NCBI GenBank assembly: GCA_947177415.1
Contig: CAMWUK010000003.1
Span: forward strand, 1-64,000
Origin: an uncultured Clostridiaceae bacterium
Lineage (GTDB): Bacteria > Bacillota > Clostridia > Lachnospirales > Lachnospiraceae
Reading direction: 5' to 3'
Length of the DNA stretch: 64,000 bases
Shown here: piece by piece, positions 44,813-54,022 of the stretch
Layout: each line of letters begins with the position of its first letter
Numbering within the stretch: position 1 is the first letter of the stretch
Notes under the pieces: model-generated
Seen by the model: only the letters and a program-made list of their open reading frames with translations
What the model was told of the DNA's origin: nothing
Databases searched by the model: none
Translations under genes and position numbers: made by a program

Positions 44813-46514
44813 GCAGGATTTAGAGAAAACATTAAAATCAATTGACCATAAAAGTTATGGAATGTATAAAAGTTTAGCTGGTGAGTATCAGTTTGGGAAT
44901 TTTATTTTTTACATTGATAAGGTGCAGGGAGATCCTTTCGCAGCACCTTCCAGAGTGCGGGTCCGTGTGCCAAAGACAACTCATGGATTTCCTGCATCTT
45001 TGTATGAAAAACATGAGACGAAAATTGCTTTGGAGGATATGATTTTACGGCAATGGAACAAAGTAGTTCAAGGATACAAGGGCAGAGGAGCAGGTTCTGG
45101 AAACAGTGGAAAGATAGCAGTATGTCCATGTGGGCAGGAAATACTAGAAAGGATGGCAGTTGTTGTTGGCAAGGAAGAAATCGAAGGAAGATTTTTAATT
45201 GGGCTGCCAGCCAAAGGGAGAAGTATTTATGCAGATGCCCTAACAGAAATATTATTTGGATTTCTTCCTAAAATGGTAGATGAAGTCTTTACATATGGAA
45301 GTTATGCTATGGCAAAATTAGAAGAAAACAAAAGATTGGCAGAAGACCAGACTTATATACGAAACAAATTGGAAGAACTGGGATTAGTGGCTTTTATTGC
45401 AGATGGTTCTATATTGCCAAGAGAAAGTGGGATATCGGAAAGACCACTAAAAGGAGCTGTACCATTTTCTTCTCCAGAAAGCCAGCGGATTCATTTGAAG
45501 CTGCCTCATTATGGTGAAATATCTGGCATGGGGATAAAGAAAGGAATTACCGTAATTGTTGGTGGAGGTTATCATGGAAAATCTACACTTTTACGTGCTA
45601 TTGAATTAGGAGTCTATAATCATAAAAAAGGTGATGGACGGGAATATGTCATCACTAATACAGAGGCAGTAAAGATACGGGCAGAAGATGGAAGAAATAT
45701 TTGTAAAACGGATATTAGGATGTTTATTAACCATTTGCCAAATAAAACGGATACCAGACTATTTACTACAGAAAATGCAAGTGGAAGTACTTCCCAGTCT
45801 GCCAATATGATAGAAGCAATGGAGGCCGGGGCAACTGCTTTTTTGGTAGATGAGGATACCTCTGCAACAAATTTTATGGTAAGGGATTCCATTATGGAGA
45901 AGATTGTGTCAAAAGAAAAAGAACCAATTACTCCATTTATTGCAAGAACCAGAGCTTTGTACCAGAAAAAAGGGATTTCTACCATTATTGTAGTGGGAAG
46001 TTCTTCCGCTTATTTTGAAGTGGCAGATACTATTTTACAACTGGATAATTATGAAGTGAAAGACATTAAAGAAATGGTAGAACAGGTATTGGCACAGCAA
46101 AAAAGAGAAGAAATTATGCAAATTGAGGATCTGCCTGAAGTAAATTACAACAGAGTAGTAGGAAAGATCGATATGTCATACAAAGGCAGAGATATGAAAG
46201 TGAAGACTACAGGAAGAGATACAATTTCCTTGAATAAAGAAAATATAGATGTCCGGTATCTGGAACAACTTATGGATAATGGACAGACTGTAGCAATTGG
46301 CTACTTTTTAAAATATATGATGGAAACTATGGTAGATAATAAAAAAACTATGCAGGAGATAGTAGAGGCGTTATATGCACAGATAGAGAAAAGAGGATTT
46401 TCTCACATAATACCAAAAGGATACTCCGCAGGTTTTTGTGTTTTACCAAGAAAGCAGGAAGTATATGCAGCATGGAACCGCTTTCGTGGACTTAGGCTAG
46501 AAGAAGGGAAATGA
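44799..46514 (+). CDS. ABC-class ATPase (PF09818-type)
   Basis: A 571-aa soluble protein that resembles the predicted ATPases of the ABC class: N-terminal SLAGEYQFGNFIFYIDKVQGDPFAAPSRVR, Walker A GGGYHGKSTLL near residue 254, a signature-like ENASGSTSQSANM, and Walker B TAFLVDEDTSATNFM. It has no membrane domain and is not a transporter component by itself; its role is unknown. Either ATG (44799 or 44802) may start translation. It overlaps psd and shares ATGA with hydG, so the three are probably coupled. Confidence 0.85.
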   Translation: MMKSKQDLEKTLKSIDHKSYGMYKSLAGEYQFGNFIFYIDKVQGDPFAAPSRVRVRVPKTTHGFPASLYEKHETKIALEDMILRQWNKVVQGYKGRGAGSGNSGKIAVCPCGQEILERMAVVVGKEEIEGRFLIGLPAKGRSIYADALTEILFGFLPKMVDEVFTYGSYAMAKLEENKRLAEDQTYIRNKLEELGLVAFIADGSILPRESGISERPLKGAVPFSSPESQRIHLKLPHYGEISGMGIKKGITVIVGGGYHGKSTLLRAIELGVYNHKKGDGREYVITNTEAVKIRAEDGRNICKTDIRMFINHLPNKTDTRLFTTENASGSTSQSANMIEAMEAGATAFLVDEDTSATNFMVRDSIMEKIVSKEKEPITPFIARTRALYQKKGISTIIVVGSSSAYFEVADTILQLDNYEVKDIKEMVEQVLAQQKREEIMQIEDLPEVNYNRVVGKIDMSYKGRDMKVKTTGRDTISLNKENIDVRYLEQLMDNGQTVAIGYFLKYMMETMVDNKKTMQEIVEALYAQIEKRGFSHIIPKGYSAGFCVLPRKQEVYAAWNRFRGLRLEEGK

Positions 46515-47932
46515 ATATGTATAATCCAAAATCATTGAAAGCAGAAGAATTTATTTGCGATGAAGAGATAAAAGAAACATTAGCTTATGCAGAAGCCAAT
46601 AAAGAAAATGTGGAACTGATAGATGCTATTATTGCTAAAGCAGAATTAAAAAAGGGTTTGTCCCACAGAGAGGCATCTGTTCTGCTGGCTTGTGAAATGC
46701 AGGATAAGGTGGAAAAGATATACGATTTGGCAGAGCAGATAAAGAAGGAATTTTATGGTAACCGTATTGTCATGTTTGCACCTTTATATTTGTCTAATTA
46801 CTGTGTAAATAAATGTGTATATTGTCCATATCACATACAAAATAAACATATTCCAAGAAAGAAACTCACCCAGGAAGAAGTCCGTAAGGAAGTGATTGCT
46901 CTACAGGATATGGGGCATAAGAGACTTGCCATTGAGGCTGGAGAAGACCCTGTGAATAATCCAATAGAATATATTTTAGAATGTATTAAGACTATTTATA
47001 GTATTCAACATAAAAATGGAGCCATCCGTCGTGTAAATGTAAATATTGCAGCTACTACTGTAGAAAATTATAAAAAGCTTCATGAGGCAGGAATTGGAAC
47101 TTATATTTTGTTTCAGGAAACTTATCATAAAGAATCTTATGAAAAGCTTCATCCCGCTGGTCCAAAGCATAACTATGCCTATCACACAGAAGCTATGGAT
47201 CGTGCCATGGAGGGTGGAATTGATGATGTAGGACTTGGAGTTTTATTTGGACTGGATAAATATAAATATGAATTTGCAGCACTATTGATGCATGCAGAAC
47301 ATTTAGAGGCAGTACATGGAGTGGGACCTCATACTATTTCCGTTCCTAGAGTAAAGAAAGCAAATGATATAGATCCCGCACAATTTGATAATGGAATTAG
47401 TGATGATATTTTTTGCAAGATTACAGCATGCATCCGTCTCGCTGTACCATATACAGGAATGATTATTTCTACCAGGGAATCTGCAGAATTGAGAGAGAAA
47501 ATCATACGTCTTGGTGTGTCACAGATATCTGGAGGTTCCAGAACCAGTGTAGGTGGATATCAGGAGGAGGAGAGACCTCATGATACAGAGCAGTTTGATG
47601 TATCCGATCAAAGAACTCTGGATGAAGTGGTGAACTGGCTTATGAAGGCTGGATATATTCCAAGTTTTTGTACTGCCTGCTACAGGGAAGGAAGAACTGG
47701 AGACAGATTTATGTCTTTATGTAAATCAGGGCAGATTATCAACTGTTGCCATCCCAATGCACTTATGACATTGAAAGAATATTTAGTAGATTATGCAGGA
47801 GAAGAAACCAGAAAAATTGGTGAGGCATTAATTCAAAGGGAATTAGAAAAAATTACCAATGAGCAGGTTAAAAAGATTGCAACAGAAAGAGTTTGTTTTA
47901 TTGAAGAAGGAAAGAGGGATTTTCGTTTTTAA
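46511..47932 (+). CDS. hydG: [FeFe]-hydrogenase H-cluster maturase HydG
   Basis: A 473-aa radical-SAM tyrosine lyase. The cluster motif CVNKCVYC lies near residue 97, and the C-terminal auxiliary-cluster motif CTACYREGRTGDRFM near residue 388 with a final Cys in NCCHP marks HydG rather than ThiH. It forms CO, cyanide and the Fe synthon for the H-cluster. HydE and HydF are not in the window. It overlaps the ABC-class ATPase by four bases (ATGA). Confidence 0.95.
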   Translation: MNMYNPKSLKAEEFICDEEIKETLAYAEANKENVELIDAIIAKAELKKGLSHREASVLLACEMQDKVEKIYDLAEQIKKEFYGNRIVMFAPLYLSNYCVNKCVYCPYHIQNKHIPRKKLTQEEVRKEVIALQDMGHKRLAIEAGEDPVNNPIEYILECIKTIYSIQHKNGAIRRVNVNIAATTVENYKKLHEAGIGTYILFQETYHKESYEKLHPAGPKHNYAYHTEAMDRAMEGGIDDVGLGVLFGLDKYKYEFAALLMHAEHLEAVHGVGPHTISVPRVKKANDIDPAQFDNGISDDIFCKITACIRLAVPYTGMIISTRESAELREKIIRLGVSQISGGSRTSVGGYQEEERPHDTEQFDVSDQRTLDEVVNWLMKAGYIPSFCTACYREGRTGDRFMSLCKSGQIINCCHPNALMTLKEYLVDYAGEETRKIGEALIQRELEKITNEQVKKIATERVCFIEEGKRDFRF

Positions 47933-47985
47933 AAAAAGTGTAGCTTTTTGGCTAGATAAAGAGTATTACTAATGAAGGAGGAAAA

Positions 47986-48495
47986 ATGGACAACAAAGGA
48001 AAGACTCTGGAGGAATGTTTTGATGCTGCAATAAAAAAGTACGGAGATATGGTTTACCGGATAGCAATGAACCAGATGAAAAATGGAAGTGATGCAGATG
48101 ATGTTTTTCAGGAAGTATTTATAAAGTGGTTGCAACATTATGATAAATTTCAAAGTAATGAACACGAAAAAGCATGGTTAATACGGGTTACCATCAATCA
48201 GTGTAAATCTATACTGAAAAGCTCATGGTATAGCAAAACAGATGAAATGAAAGAAGAACTGGAAAATACATTGGTCTATACAGATACGGTACAGGAGGAA
48301 GGAAGCTTAAGTGAGGCAGTTAACAAATTACCTGAAAAATACCGGATAGTAATTCATTTATTTTACTATGAAGAATTATCAATTTTGCAGATAAGTCAGG
48401 CTTTGAATGAAAAAGAGTCTACCATTCGGACACAGCTAACAAGGGCAAGGCGGAAGTTAAAGCAACTATTGAAAGGAGTGGAGTTTGATGTTTAA
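47986..48495 (+). CDS. ECF-family RNA polymerase sigma factor
   Basis: A 169-aa group 4 sigma factor with region 2 (about 12-75; DADDVFQEVFIKWLQH) and region 4 (about 108-160; LPEKYRIVIHLFYYEELSI and the helix-turn-helix STIRTQLTRARRKLKQLL). AAGGAGG lies six bases before the ATG. The stop overlaps the start of the membrane protein downstream, the usual sigma/anti-sigma arrangement. Confidence 0.95.
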   Translation: MDNKGKTLEECFDAAIKKYGDMVYRIAMNQMKNGSDADDVFQEVFIKWLQHYDKFQSNEHEKAWLIRVTINQCKSILKSSWYSKTDEMKEELENTLVYTDTVQEEGSLSEAVNKLPEKYRIVIHLFYYEELSILQISQALNEKESTIRTQLTRARRKLKQLLKGVEFDV

Positions 48496-49747
48496 AGAAG
48501 ATTATAAAAAACATTATGATGAAATACATCCAAGTCCCGAATTGGTAGAGCGAACAAAAAAAATGGCATTAGAACGATATCAAAGCAAGACTCCAGAGAC
48601 ACAAGAACAGGAATGGATGGAGGAAGAAAGCTACGAGACGGAGAAAATGGAATATCATGAAGAAAAAGTAATATTTTTAGAGAAAGACAAAAGAAAGATA
48701 TTGCAGATTACAGCAGGACTTGCAGCAGGAATTGTGTTGGTTACAGCAGGATATTTGTTCAGTGGAACCTTAAGACAGCAAAGGGATTCTATTGGAACAG
48801 TAGCAGAAAATACTATCGAACCCACAAACATAAATGTACCAAGCAGTACTCCTTCTAAAAAGGAAGAAGCACACAAGCAGGAAGGAACAAAGAATTCTGG
48901 CGGTAAAAAGAAAGATGGACAAAAAGCACAAAAGTCTCAAAAGTTAACAAATGCTTTAACCTTTCTTGCCCAAATGGGAAATGAAGATGGTGTGCGGTTA
49001 GATTATGTTTCTGATAATCTTGTAATTTTTCATGGGAATTTTGGGATTCTGGGATATAATCTTTCCAGCAGGCAGCTTGTTGTTCAAATTCCGGCAAAGA
49101 GATACCAGTTTCCCAATATGTGGACTTTGGAAACTGTCAGTGTGAATCAGGAAGGAACAAAGATCGCTTGGTATGGGGCGGCATCCAGCAATACAGAACT
49201 GGATGTATATGATATTACTGCTGGAACCTATTCCAAGATGGATTCCATGGAATGGCAGGAAGAAAATCAAAACTTTTCAAGTATGGTATCTGTTTTGGGA
49301 ACGGATGCAGATGTATATAGTAGTAAAGCAACAGACATGTGTGTAAAGTTATCAGAGAGCAGAACCTGTCAGTTGATATATCAGGCACCATCTCTTTCGC
49401 TACAGGCATCCTTGGGAATTGCTATTGTAGATATGGAGGCAAAAACAGAGCAAATATATGATGTATTTGGAAGTATTGGAAGGCAAGTGGCACAAAGCTA
49501 TGGAGTATCCTATGGAGGATATCATAATGAACATGGAGAAAAAATATTTGAGTCAAAGCCGGATGGAACAGAGACTCCAGAAGAAACAACAGAACCAGAA
49601 ATAGAACCAACAGAAGATGCGGCAGCTACAGAAGCACCATTAGAAGCAACGCCTACACCTGTGCCAGAGCCTACAGAAAATGTCACAAAACCAGAGGTGA
49701 CAGAAAATTCCCAGAGATTAACACAGAGCATAGAGAATATTGAGTAA
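48488..49747 (+). CDS. Membrane partner of the ECF sigma factor (putative anti-sigma)
   Basis: A 419-aa protein with a cytosolic N-terminus (about 1-75, MFKEDYKKHYDEIHPSPELVERTKK), one membrane helix (about 76-96, ILQITAGLAAGIVLVTAGYLF) and an extracytoplasmic region ending in a Pro/Glu/Thr-rich tail (ETPEETTEPEIEPTEDAAATE). The overlap with the sigma gene, AAAGGAG Shine-Dalgarno and topology suggest an anti-sigma factor; no zinc HxxxCxxC motif is seen. Signal sensed is unknown. Confidence 0.8.
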   Translation: MFKEDYKKHYDEIHPSPELVERTKKMALERYQSKTPETQEQEWMEEESYETEKMEYHEEKVIFLEKDKRKILQITAGLAAGIVLVTAGYLFSGTLRQQRDSIGTVAENTIEPTNINVPSSTPSKKEEAHKQEGTKNSGGKKKDGQKAQKSQKLTNALTFLAQMGNEDGVRLDYVSDNLVIFHGNFGILGYNLSSRQLVVQIPAKRYQFPNMWTLETVSVNQEGTKIAWYGAASSNTELDVYDITAGTYSKMDSMEWQEENQNFSSMVSVLGTDADVYSSKATDMCVKLSESRTCQLIYQAPSLSLQASLGIAIVDMEAKTEQIYDVFGSIGRQVAQSYGVSYGGYHNEHGEKIFESKPDGTETPEETTEPEIEPTEDAAATEAPLEATPTPVPEPTENVTKPEVTENSQRLTQSIENIE

Positions 49748-49750
49748 TTT

Positions 49751-49780
49751 AAACAACCGATGGATTACCATCGGTTGTTT
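49751..49780. terminator. Bidirectional terminator shared by convergent genes
   Basis: A perfect 13-bp stem (AAACAACCGATGG with CCATCGGTTGTTT) and a four-base loop. It overlaps the last codons of the minus-strand membrane protein gene (LNNRW). Confidence 0.85.
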
Positions 49781-50241
49781 AATAATTGGGAATGCAGTTT
49801 GATTTGGTAATAATATAATAAAAATAAATAAATTACTATATTACCCAATAATATAAAGGATGGAAAATAATTTGCAATAAAATGAGGAGTTGGATGCAAA
49901 ACTGTGGAAAACTGCCATGTAATCAGTAATATATTCGATAGCCAAAAAGTAATCAGTTGGCAGATATATTTTTTGGAATCATAAGCATAGCTTTTCTTTA
50001 GGGTGGGCAATATAACAGTATGTGAATTTGGTTTTTTATTTTGCAGGGTGTGTTCTAAAATGCTGGGAGCCAAAAGAGAGACAATGGCAATGTATGTACA
50101 ATATAGTCCGTAATGGTGGGCAAAATAGTAAAAGAATGCAGCCAAGCAGGAAAGCAATAAAAAATAACGGGCAATAAGCAGACTATGGTAACCACTGATT
50201 TTTTTGATTTCTCTATATAATGGATTGGGGGATAAAAGCAT
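49765..50241 (-). CDS. Small integral membrane protein, unrecognised
   Basis: A 158-aa protein with four likely membrane helices in two pairs (about residues 22-44 and 45-60, then 98-112 and 125-146) separated by a polar loop (LEHTLQNKKPNSHTVILPTLKKSYAYDSKK). AAAGGAG lies eight bases before the ATG, which supports it as a real gene. The 3' end runs into the terminator hairpin of the neighbouring operon. A composite repeat lies directly upstream. Confidence 0.7.
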   Translation of the reverse strand: MLLSPNPLYREIKKISGYHSLLIARYFLLLSCLAAFFYYFAHHYGLYCTYIAIVSLLAPSILEHTLQNKKPNSHTVILPTLKKSYAYDSKKYICQLITFWLSNILLITWQFSTVLHPTPHFIANYFPSFILLGNIVIYLFLLYYYQIKLHSQLLNNRW

Positions 50242-50269
50242 AAATAAAACTCCTTTTTGATAAAATGTG

Positions 50270-50455
50270 GTAACAGTTCAGCCATGCAAAAGTATATGTG
50301 CAAATTGCACGAGGGAGCTTGCTCACAAAGGGCAATTTGTACATATACTTTTATATGCTTAACGCCATACATGAATATTTTGCCAGCCAATTTATAATAT
50401 TTTTAGTCATGATGTATATTCTGGCAAAATATGAATGACATGGCTGAACTGTTAC
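50270..50455. repeat. 186-bp composite palindromic element
   Basis: Terminal inverted repeats GTAACAGTTCAGCCATG and CATGGCTGAACTGTTAC are perfect over 17 bp. Inside is a long hairpin (AAAAGTATATGTGCAAATTGC with a matching right arm at about 50331-50356), and a second, ATGAATATTTTGCCAGCC/GGCAAAATAT pairing. It sits within the promoter area of the minus-strand membrane gene. Confidence 0.85.
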
Positions 50456-50543
50456 AAAATGTGTAGCAGAATCTAAAAAAGCTACTAATATATTGTAACT
50501 TATGTAGGTGATTTTTGTAAATAGGATAATTACTTGATATACA

Positions 50544-50651
50544 TTCAGCCTATTTGTAATTCGCCTTTGGTGAAAGGCTGGATTCTTGGCTGTTCTATGT
50601 TCGTGGCACATAGCTTGACAGCAAGTACCAAGCTTGTGAGTGAATAGTAAC
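50544..50651. repeat. Composite repeat, truncated left end
   Basis: Modules: TCAGCCT/AGGCTGGATTC around TTCGCC/GGTGAA, GCTGTTCTATGTTCG..., GCTTGACAGCAAGTACCAAGC hairpin and the CTTGTGAGTGAATAGTAAC end. It is the inverse of the left part of the 36.6 kb copy. After it, CATACAGTTTAGCCA (50672) also occurs at 43.7 kb. Confidence 0.8.
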
Positions 50652-50754
50652 TGGGCTGCTGCTTTGCCTGCCCATACAGTTTAGCCAAAAAACAGGGCAA
50701 ATATCGGAAAAAATTGTATATTAGTCAGAAAAAACTTTTTTTTATAAAATACCT

Positions 50755-50783
50755 TTGAAAATTATTAGGAATATGTATATAAT
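50755..50783 (+). promoter_or_regulatory. Promoter of mreB/mbl
   Basis: TTGAAA, 17 bases, TATAAT. The leader of about 275 nt contains the 50815-50856 palindrome and an ATGCGTGAATACCTTAT/ATATAAGG hairpin near 50892-50930. Confidence 0.75.
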
Positions 50784-50814
50784 AAATAGGAATGCGTAAA
50801 TAGGCACAATAATC

Positions 50815-50856
50815 CAAGATTATTCATGTTTGCAATATAAGTCGTGAATAATTGGC
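50815..50856. repeat. Short palindrome of the ATTATTCAC family
   Basis: ATTATTCATG (50819-50828) pairs with CGTGAATAAT (50843-50852), extended by CCAAG/TTGGC flanks. It lies in the mreB leader. Confidence 0.7.
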
Positions 50857-51065
50857 ATAATGGAAGATTAGAATGAAGAAAGCAATAAGTAATGCGTGAA
50901 TACCTTATAAAATATAAGGATTTATGCATTTTTTGAAACATAGAAGAATGTGCAGATATTCTGAATTGTTACAGATTTGTATCGAAAGAGAAGAGCAACC
51001 ATTTGATAGGTTTGTAGCGAATATGCGACAAAGAGAAATTGGAAAGACAAGAAAGGAGTAGTACT

Positions 51066-52070
51066 ATGATTGGAAGCGATATGGGAATTGATTTGGGAAC
51101 AGCAAGTGTTCTGGTTTATATAAAGGGAAAAGGTGTTGTGTTAAAGGAGCCATCTGTTGTGGCATTTGACCGCAATACTAATAAAATTAAAGCAATTGGA
51201 GAAGAAGCAAGATTGATGTTAGGTAGAACGCCTGGAAATATTGTGGCAGTAAGACCATTAAGACAGGGTGTTATTTCCAATTATGATATTACAGAGAAAA
51301 TGCTTCGTTACTTTATCCAAAAAGCAATGGGAAAACAAATGCGTTTCCGTAAGCCGAGAATCAGTGTCTGTGTACCGAGTGGTGTCACACAGGTAGAGAA
51401 AAAAGCAGTGGAAGATGCAACGATTCATGCAGGTGCAAGAGATGTAGAAGTTATTGAAGAACCAATAGCGGCTGCAATAGGAGCTGGAATTGATATTTCC
51501 AGACCATGTGGAAATATGATTGTGGATATTGGAGGAGGAACTACAGATATTGCGGTTATTTCTTTAGGAGGAACTGTTGTAAGCACTTCTATTAAAATTG
51601 CTGGGGATAATTTTGATGAAGCAATTGTACGTTATATGAGAAAAAAACACAATCTTTTGATTGGTGAGAGAACAGCAGAAGATATTAAAATAAAGATTGG
51701 TAATGCTTATAAGAGAGAAGAGACTGAGAGTATTGATGTAAGAGGACGAAATCTTGTAACTGGTTTACCAAAGACCATTACAGTTACTTCTGATGAGACA
51801 GAAGAAGCACTTCATGAAGCAACTGCACAAATTGTAGAGGCAGTACATGCCGTTTTAGAAAAAACTCCACCAGAATTGTCCGCAGATATTGCAGATAGAG
51901 GTATTGTATTAACAGGTGGTGGTGCCCTGCTTCGTGGACTAGAAGAGTTGATTGAATCCAGAACAGGTATTACAACCATGACAGCAGAGGATCCTATGAC
52001 AGTAGTGGCAATTGGAACTGGTAAATTCGTAGAGTTCTTAGGTGGAAAAAGAGACGAAAAAGAAAAATAA
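51066..52070 (+). CDS. mreB: Rod shape-determining protein, MreB/Mbl family
   Basis: A 334-aa bacterial actin. Nucleotide-binding motifs are visible: MGIDLGTASVLVY (phosphate 1), VDIGGGTTDIAVISLGG (phosphate 2) and LTGGGALLRGLEELI (adenosine). It guides lateral cell-wall synthesis. ATG 51066 follows GAAAGGAG; the TTG-started longer form is not needed. The genes after it are flagellar rod proteins, the same order as mbl-flhO-flhP in Bacillus, so Mbl is an equally good name. A terminator follows. Confidence 0.92.
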   Translation: MIGSDMGIDLGTASVLVYIKGKGVVLKEPSVVAFDRNTNKIKAIGEEARLMLGRTPGNIVAVRPLRQGVISNYDITEKMLRYFIQKAMGKQMRFRKPRISVCVPSGVTQVEKKAVEDATIHAGARDVEVIEEPIAAAIGAGIDISRPCGNMIVDIGGGTTDIAVISLGGTVVSTSIKIAGDNFDEAIVRYMRKKHNLLIGERTAEDIKIKIGNAYKREETESIDVRGRNLVTGLPKTITVTSDETEEALHEATAQIVEAVHAVLEKTPPELSADIADRGIVLTGGGALLRGLEELIESRTGITTMTAEDPMTVVAIGTGKFVEFLGGKRDEKEK

Positions 52071-52089
52071 TTGAAGATAAAGTATCAAA

Positions 52090-52141
52090 TAAGCTGCTGG
52101 CAAAACATAGGCTTGGAGTATGTTTTAAAAGGCAGCTTTTG
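52090..52141 (+). terminator. Terminator after mreB
   Basis: Two stacked stems (AAGCTGC/GCAGCTT outer, AAAACATA/TATGTTTT inner) are followed by TTTTG. Confidence 0.8.
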
Positions 52142-52294
52142 TGAAAAAAGGGTAAAGTATTTTAAGAAATAGTACGATATATAATTAAATGTAAACATAT
52201 TTGAGAGGAATCAAAACAAAGACAAGTAGATTTCCAGAAGGGTATCATTCATGTAGAGATTCTGAATGAGCAGAAGCAAAGATGGAGGAAGAGA

Positions 52295-53068
52295 ATGGTA
52301 AGAGGATTATATACTGCATATACCGGTATGGTGAATGAGCAGAAACGTTTGGATGTAATTTCTAATAACTTAGCAAATTCAGCAACAGTAGGCTATAAGG
52401 AAGAGAGTGTAAGCAGCCAGTCTTTTGATGATGTACTTACAATTAAGATCCGGGATAATTCTGTGGGATATAACAATCAAGCAATTGGTGAAATGTCTCT
52501 TGGGGTGAAAATTGGAGAAGTATATACCAATTATGGTCAGGGATCGTTGGTAGAGACTGGAAATACATTTGATTTGGCAATTGAAGGAGACGGCTTTTTT
52601 ACTATGCGTTGTCCTACAAGAAGTGGACAGGATGTAGAGCGTTATACACGTAACAGTTGTTTTAAAATGACACAAGATGGATATGTAGTTGATGTAAATG
52701 GTAACCATCTACAGGGCGAAGGCGGAGATATTGTAGTACCAGTGGATGCAACCATTTCTATTGATAAAACCGGTGCAATTTATGCCAATGGGGAATACAT
52801 AGACACTATATTGTTAACAGATTTTGAGGATTATGATTATATTGAAAAATATGGAGATAACTTATATCAAACGGTAGACGGAGCAACTACAAAAGCGGCA
52901 ACCGGATTGATTAATCAGGGGTATACAGAAGCTTCTAATGTAAATGTTGTTTCAGAAATGGTTGATATGATTACCATTACAAGAGCATACGAAGCTGGCC
53001 AGAAAGTGATGCAGACCGTAGATAATATGTTAGAGGCATCATGTAATTCCGTTGGTAGAGTAGGATAA
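52295..53068 (+). CDS. flgF: Flagellar rod/hook-basal body protein (FlgF/FlhO-like)
   Basis: A 257-aa protein with the flagellar axial signature near the N-terminus (VISNNLANSATVGYKEE) and at the C-terminus (TEASNVNVVSEMVDMITITRAYEAGQKV, in pieces). The middle contains GNTFDLAIEGDGFF. It forms the proximal rod. GGAGGAAGAG precedes the ATG. Confidence 0.92.
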   Translation: MVRGLYTAYTGMVNEQKRLDVISNNLANSATVGYKEESVSSQSFDDVLTIKIRDNSVGYNNQAIGEMSLGVKIGEVYTNYGQGSLVETGNTFDLAIEGDGFFTMRCPTRSGQDVERYTRNSCFKMTQDGYVVDVNGNHLQGEGGDIVVPVDATISIDKTGAIYANGEYIDTILLTDFEDYDYIEKYGDNLYQTVDGATTKAATGLINQGYTEASNVNVVSEMVDMITITRAYEAGQKVMQTVDNMLEASCNSVGRVG

Positions 53069-53069
53069 G

Positions 53070-53138
53070 GTAACTGTTCAGGCAGGTCTTGCACACTCCG
53101 CTGTGCAAGACCGTAAAAAAGACTAAAACAGGATAGGA
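53070..53138. repeat. Repeat between flgF and flgG, shared with scfA-scfB gap
   Basis: GTAACTGTTCAGGCAGG is followed by a GGTCTTGCACA/TGTGCAAGACC hairpin and a GTAAAAAAGACTAAAACAGGAT tail. The 4296-4360 copy matches nearly base for base. Compensatory T-C changes (GTGT versus GTGC) sit in the stem. Confidence 0.85.
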
Positions 53139-53154
53139 ATAGGAGGAGAGGCAG

Positions 53155-53970
53155 ATGTTACGTTCATTATGGACTGCGGCTTCAGGAATGAAGGCACAAC
53201 AGACTAATGTAGATACAATTGCACATAACTTAGCAAATATTAATACAACAGGATATAAGACAGAAAAAGTAGAATTCCAATCTTTGTTGTATCAAACCAT
53301 ACAAGGAACTAGTTATGATAGTGAAGGTGATGTGAAACCAATTCCGGTACAGGTAGGACTTGGAGTAAAAAGTGGAGCAATCACATCACAATTTACACCA
53401 GGAAATTTGCTTACTACAGATGGTGCTTTTGATTTTTTTATTGATGGTGAAGGCTTTTTTCAAGTACAATTACCAGATGGCAGTATTGGATATACCAAAA
53501 ATGGTTCGTTAAAGATGTCTGTTGACACCGATGGAATGACTTTGGCAACTTCTGAAGGATATCCGGTATTGGATACCAATGGTGAGAAGATTACAGTGGG
53601 AATGAATTATAATACAGCATTGCTGGAGTTTGATTCCTCTGGAAATCTGATGTATCCTGATGAGACAAATAATATGCAGAGAATAGGAATACAGATTGGT
53701 TTAATACAATTTAACAATCCTTCTGGATTATTTAAAGTCTCAGATAGTCTTTTTAAAGAATCAGAAGCTTCAGGAGTGCCAAGAGAAGAATGGACCGACG
53801 GAGAACTTACACCAAGTTCTGTTTTACAAGGGTATTTGGAAGGATCTAATGTGCAAGCAGCAGATGAAATGGTGAATTTGATTATTGCACAAAGAGCTTA
53901 CGAGATGAACTCTAAGGCAATTACTGCTTCCGATGAGATGTTGCAGCAAGCAAACAATCTAAGAGGATAG
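53155..53970 (+). CDS. flgG: Flagellar basal-body rod protein FlgG
   Basis: A 271-aa axial protein with the N-terminal DTIAHNLANINTTGYK motif, GAFDFFIDGEGFF, and a C-terminal GSNVQAADEMVNLIIAQRAY region of FlgG (FlhP-like). It forms the distal rod. GGAGGAG lies upstream of the ATG. Confidence 0.94.
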   Translation: MLRSLWTAASGMKAQQTNVDTIAHNLANINTTGYKTEKVEFQSLLYQTIQGTSYDSEGDVKPIPVQVGLGVKSGAITSQFTPGNLLTTDGAFDFFIDGEGFFQVQLPDGSIGYTKNGSLKMSVDTDGMTLATSEGYPVLDTNGEKITVGMNYNTALLEFDSSGNLMYPDETNNMQRIGIQIGLIQFNNPSGLFKVSDSLFKESEASGVPREEWTDGELTPSSVLQGYLEGSNVQAADEMVNLIIAQRAYEMNSKAITASDEMLQQANNLRG

Positions 53971-54022
53971 AATACCTTTCTTTCATGAAATATATAAATA
54001 GTAACAGATAGGAGATGCTAAT

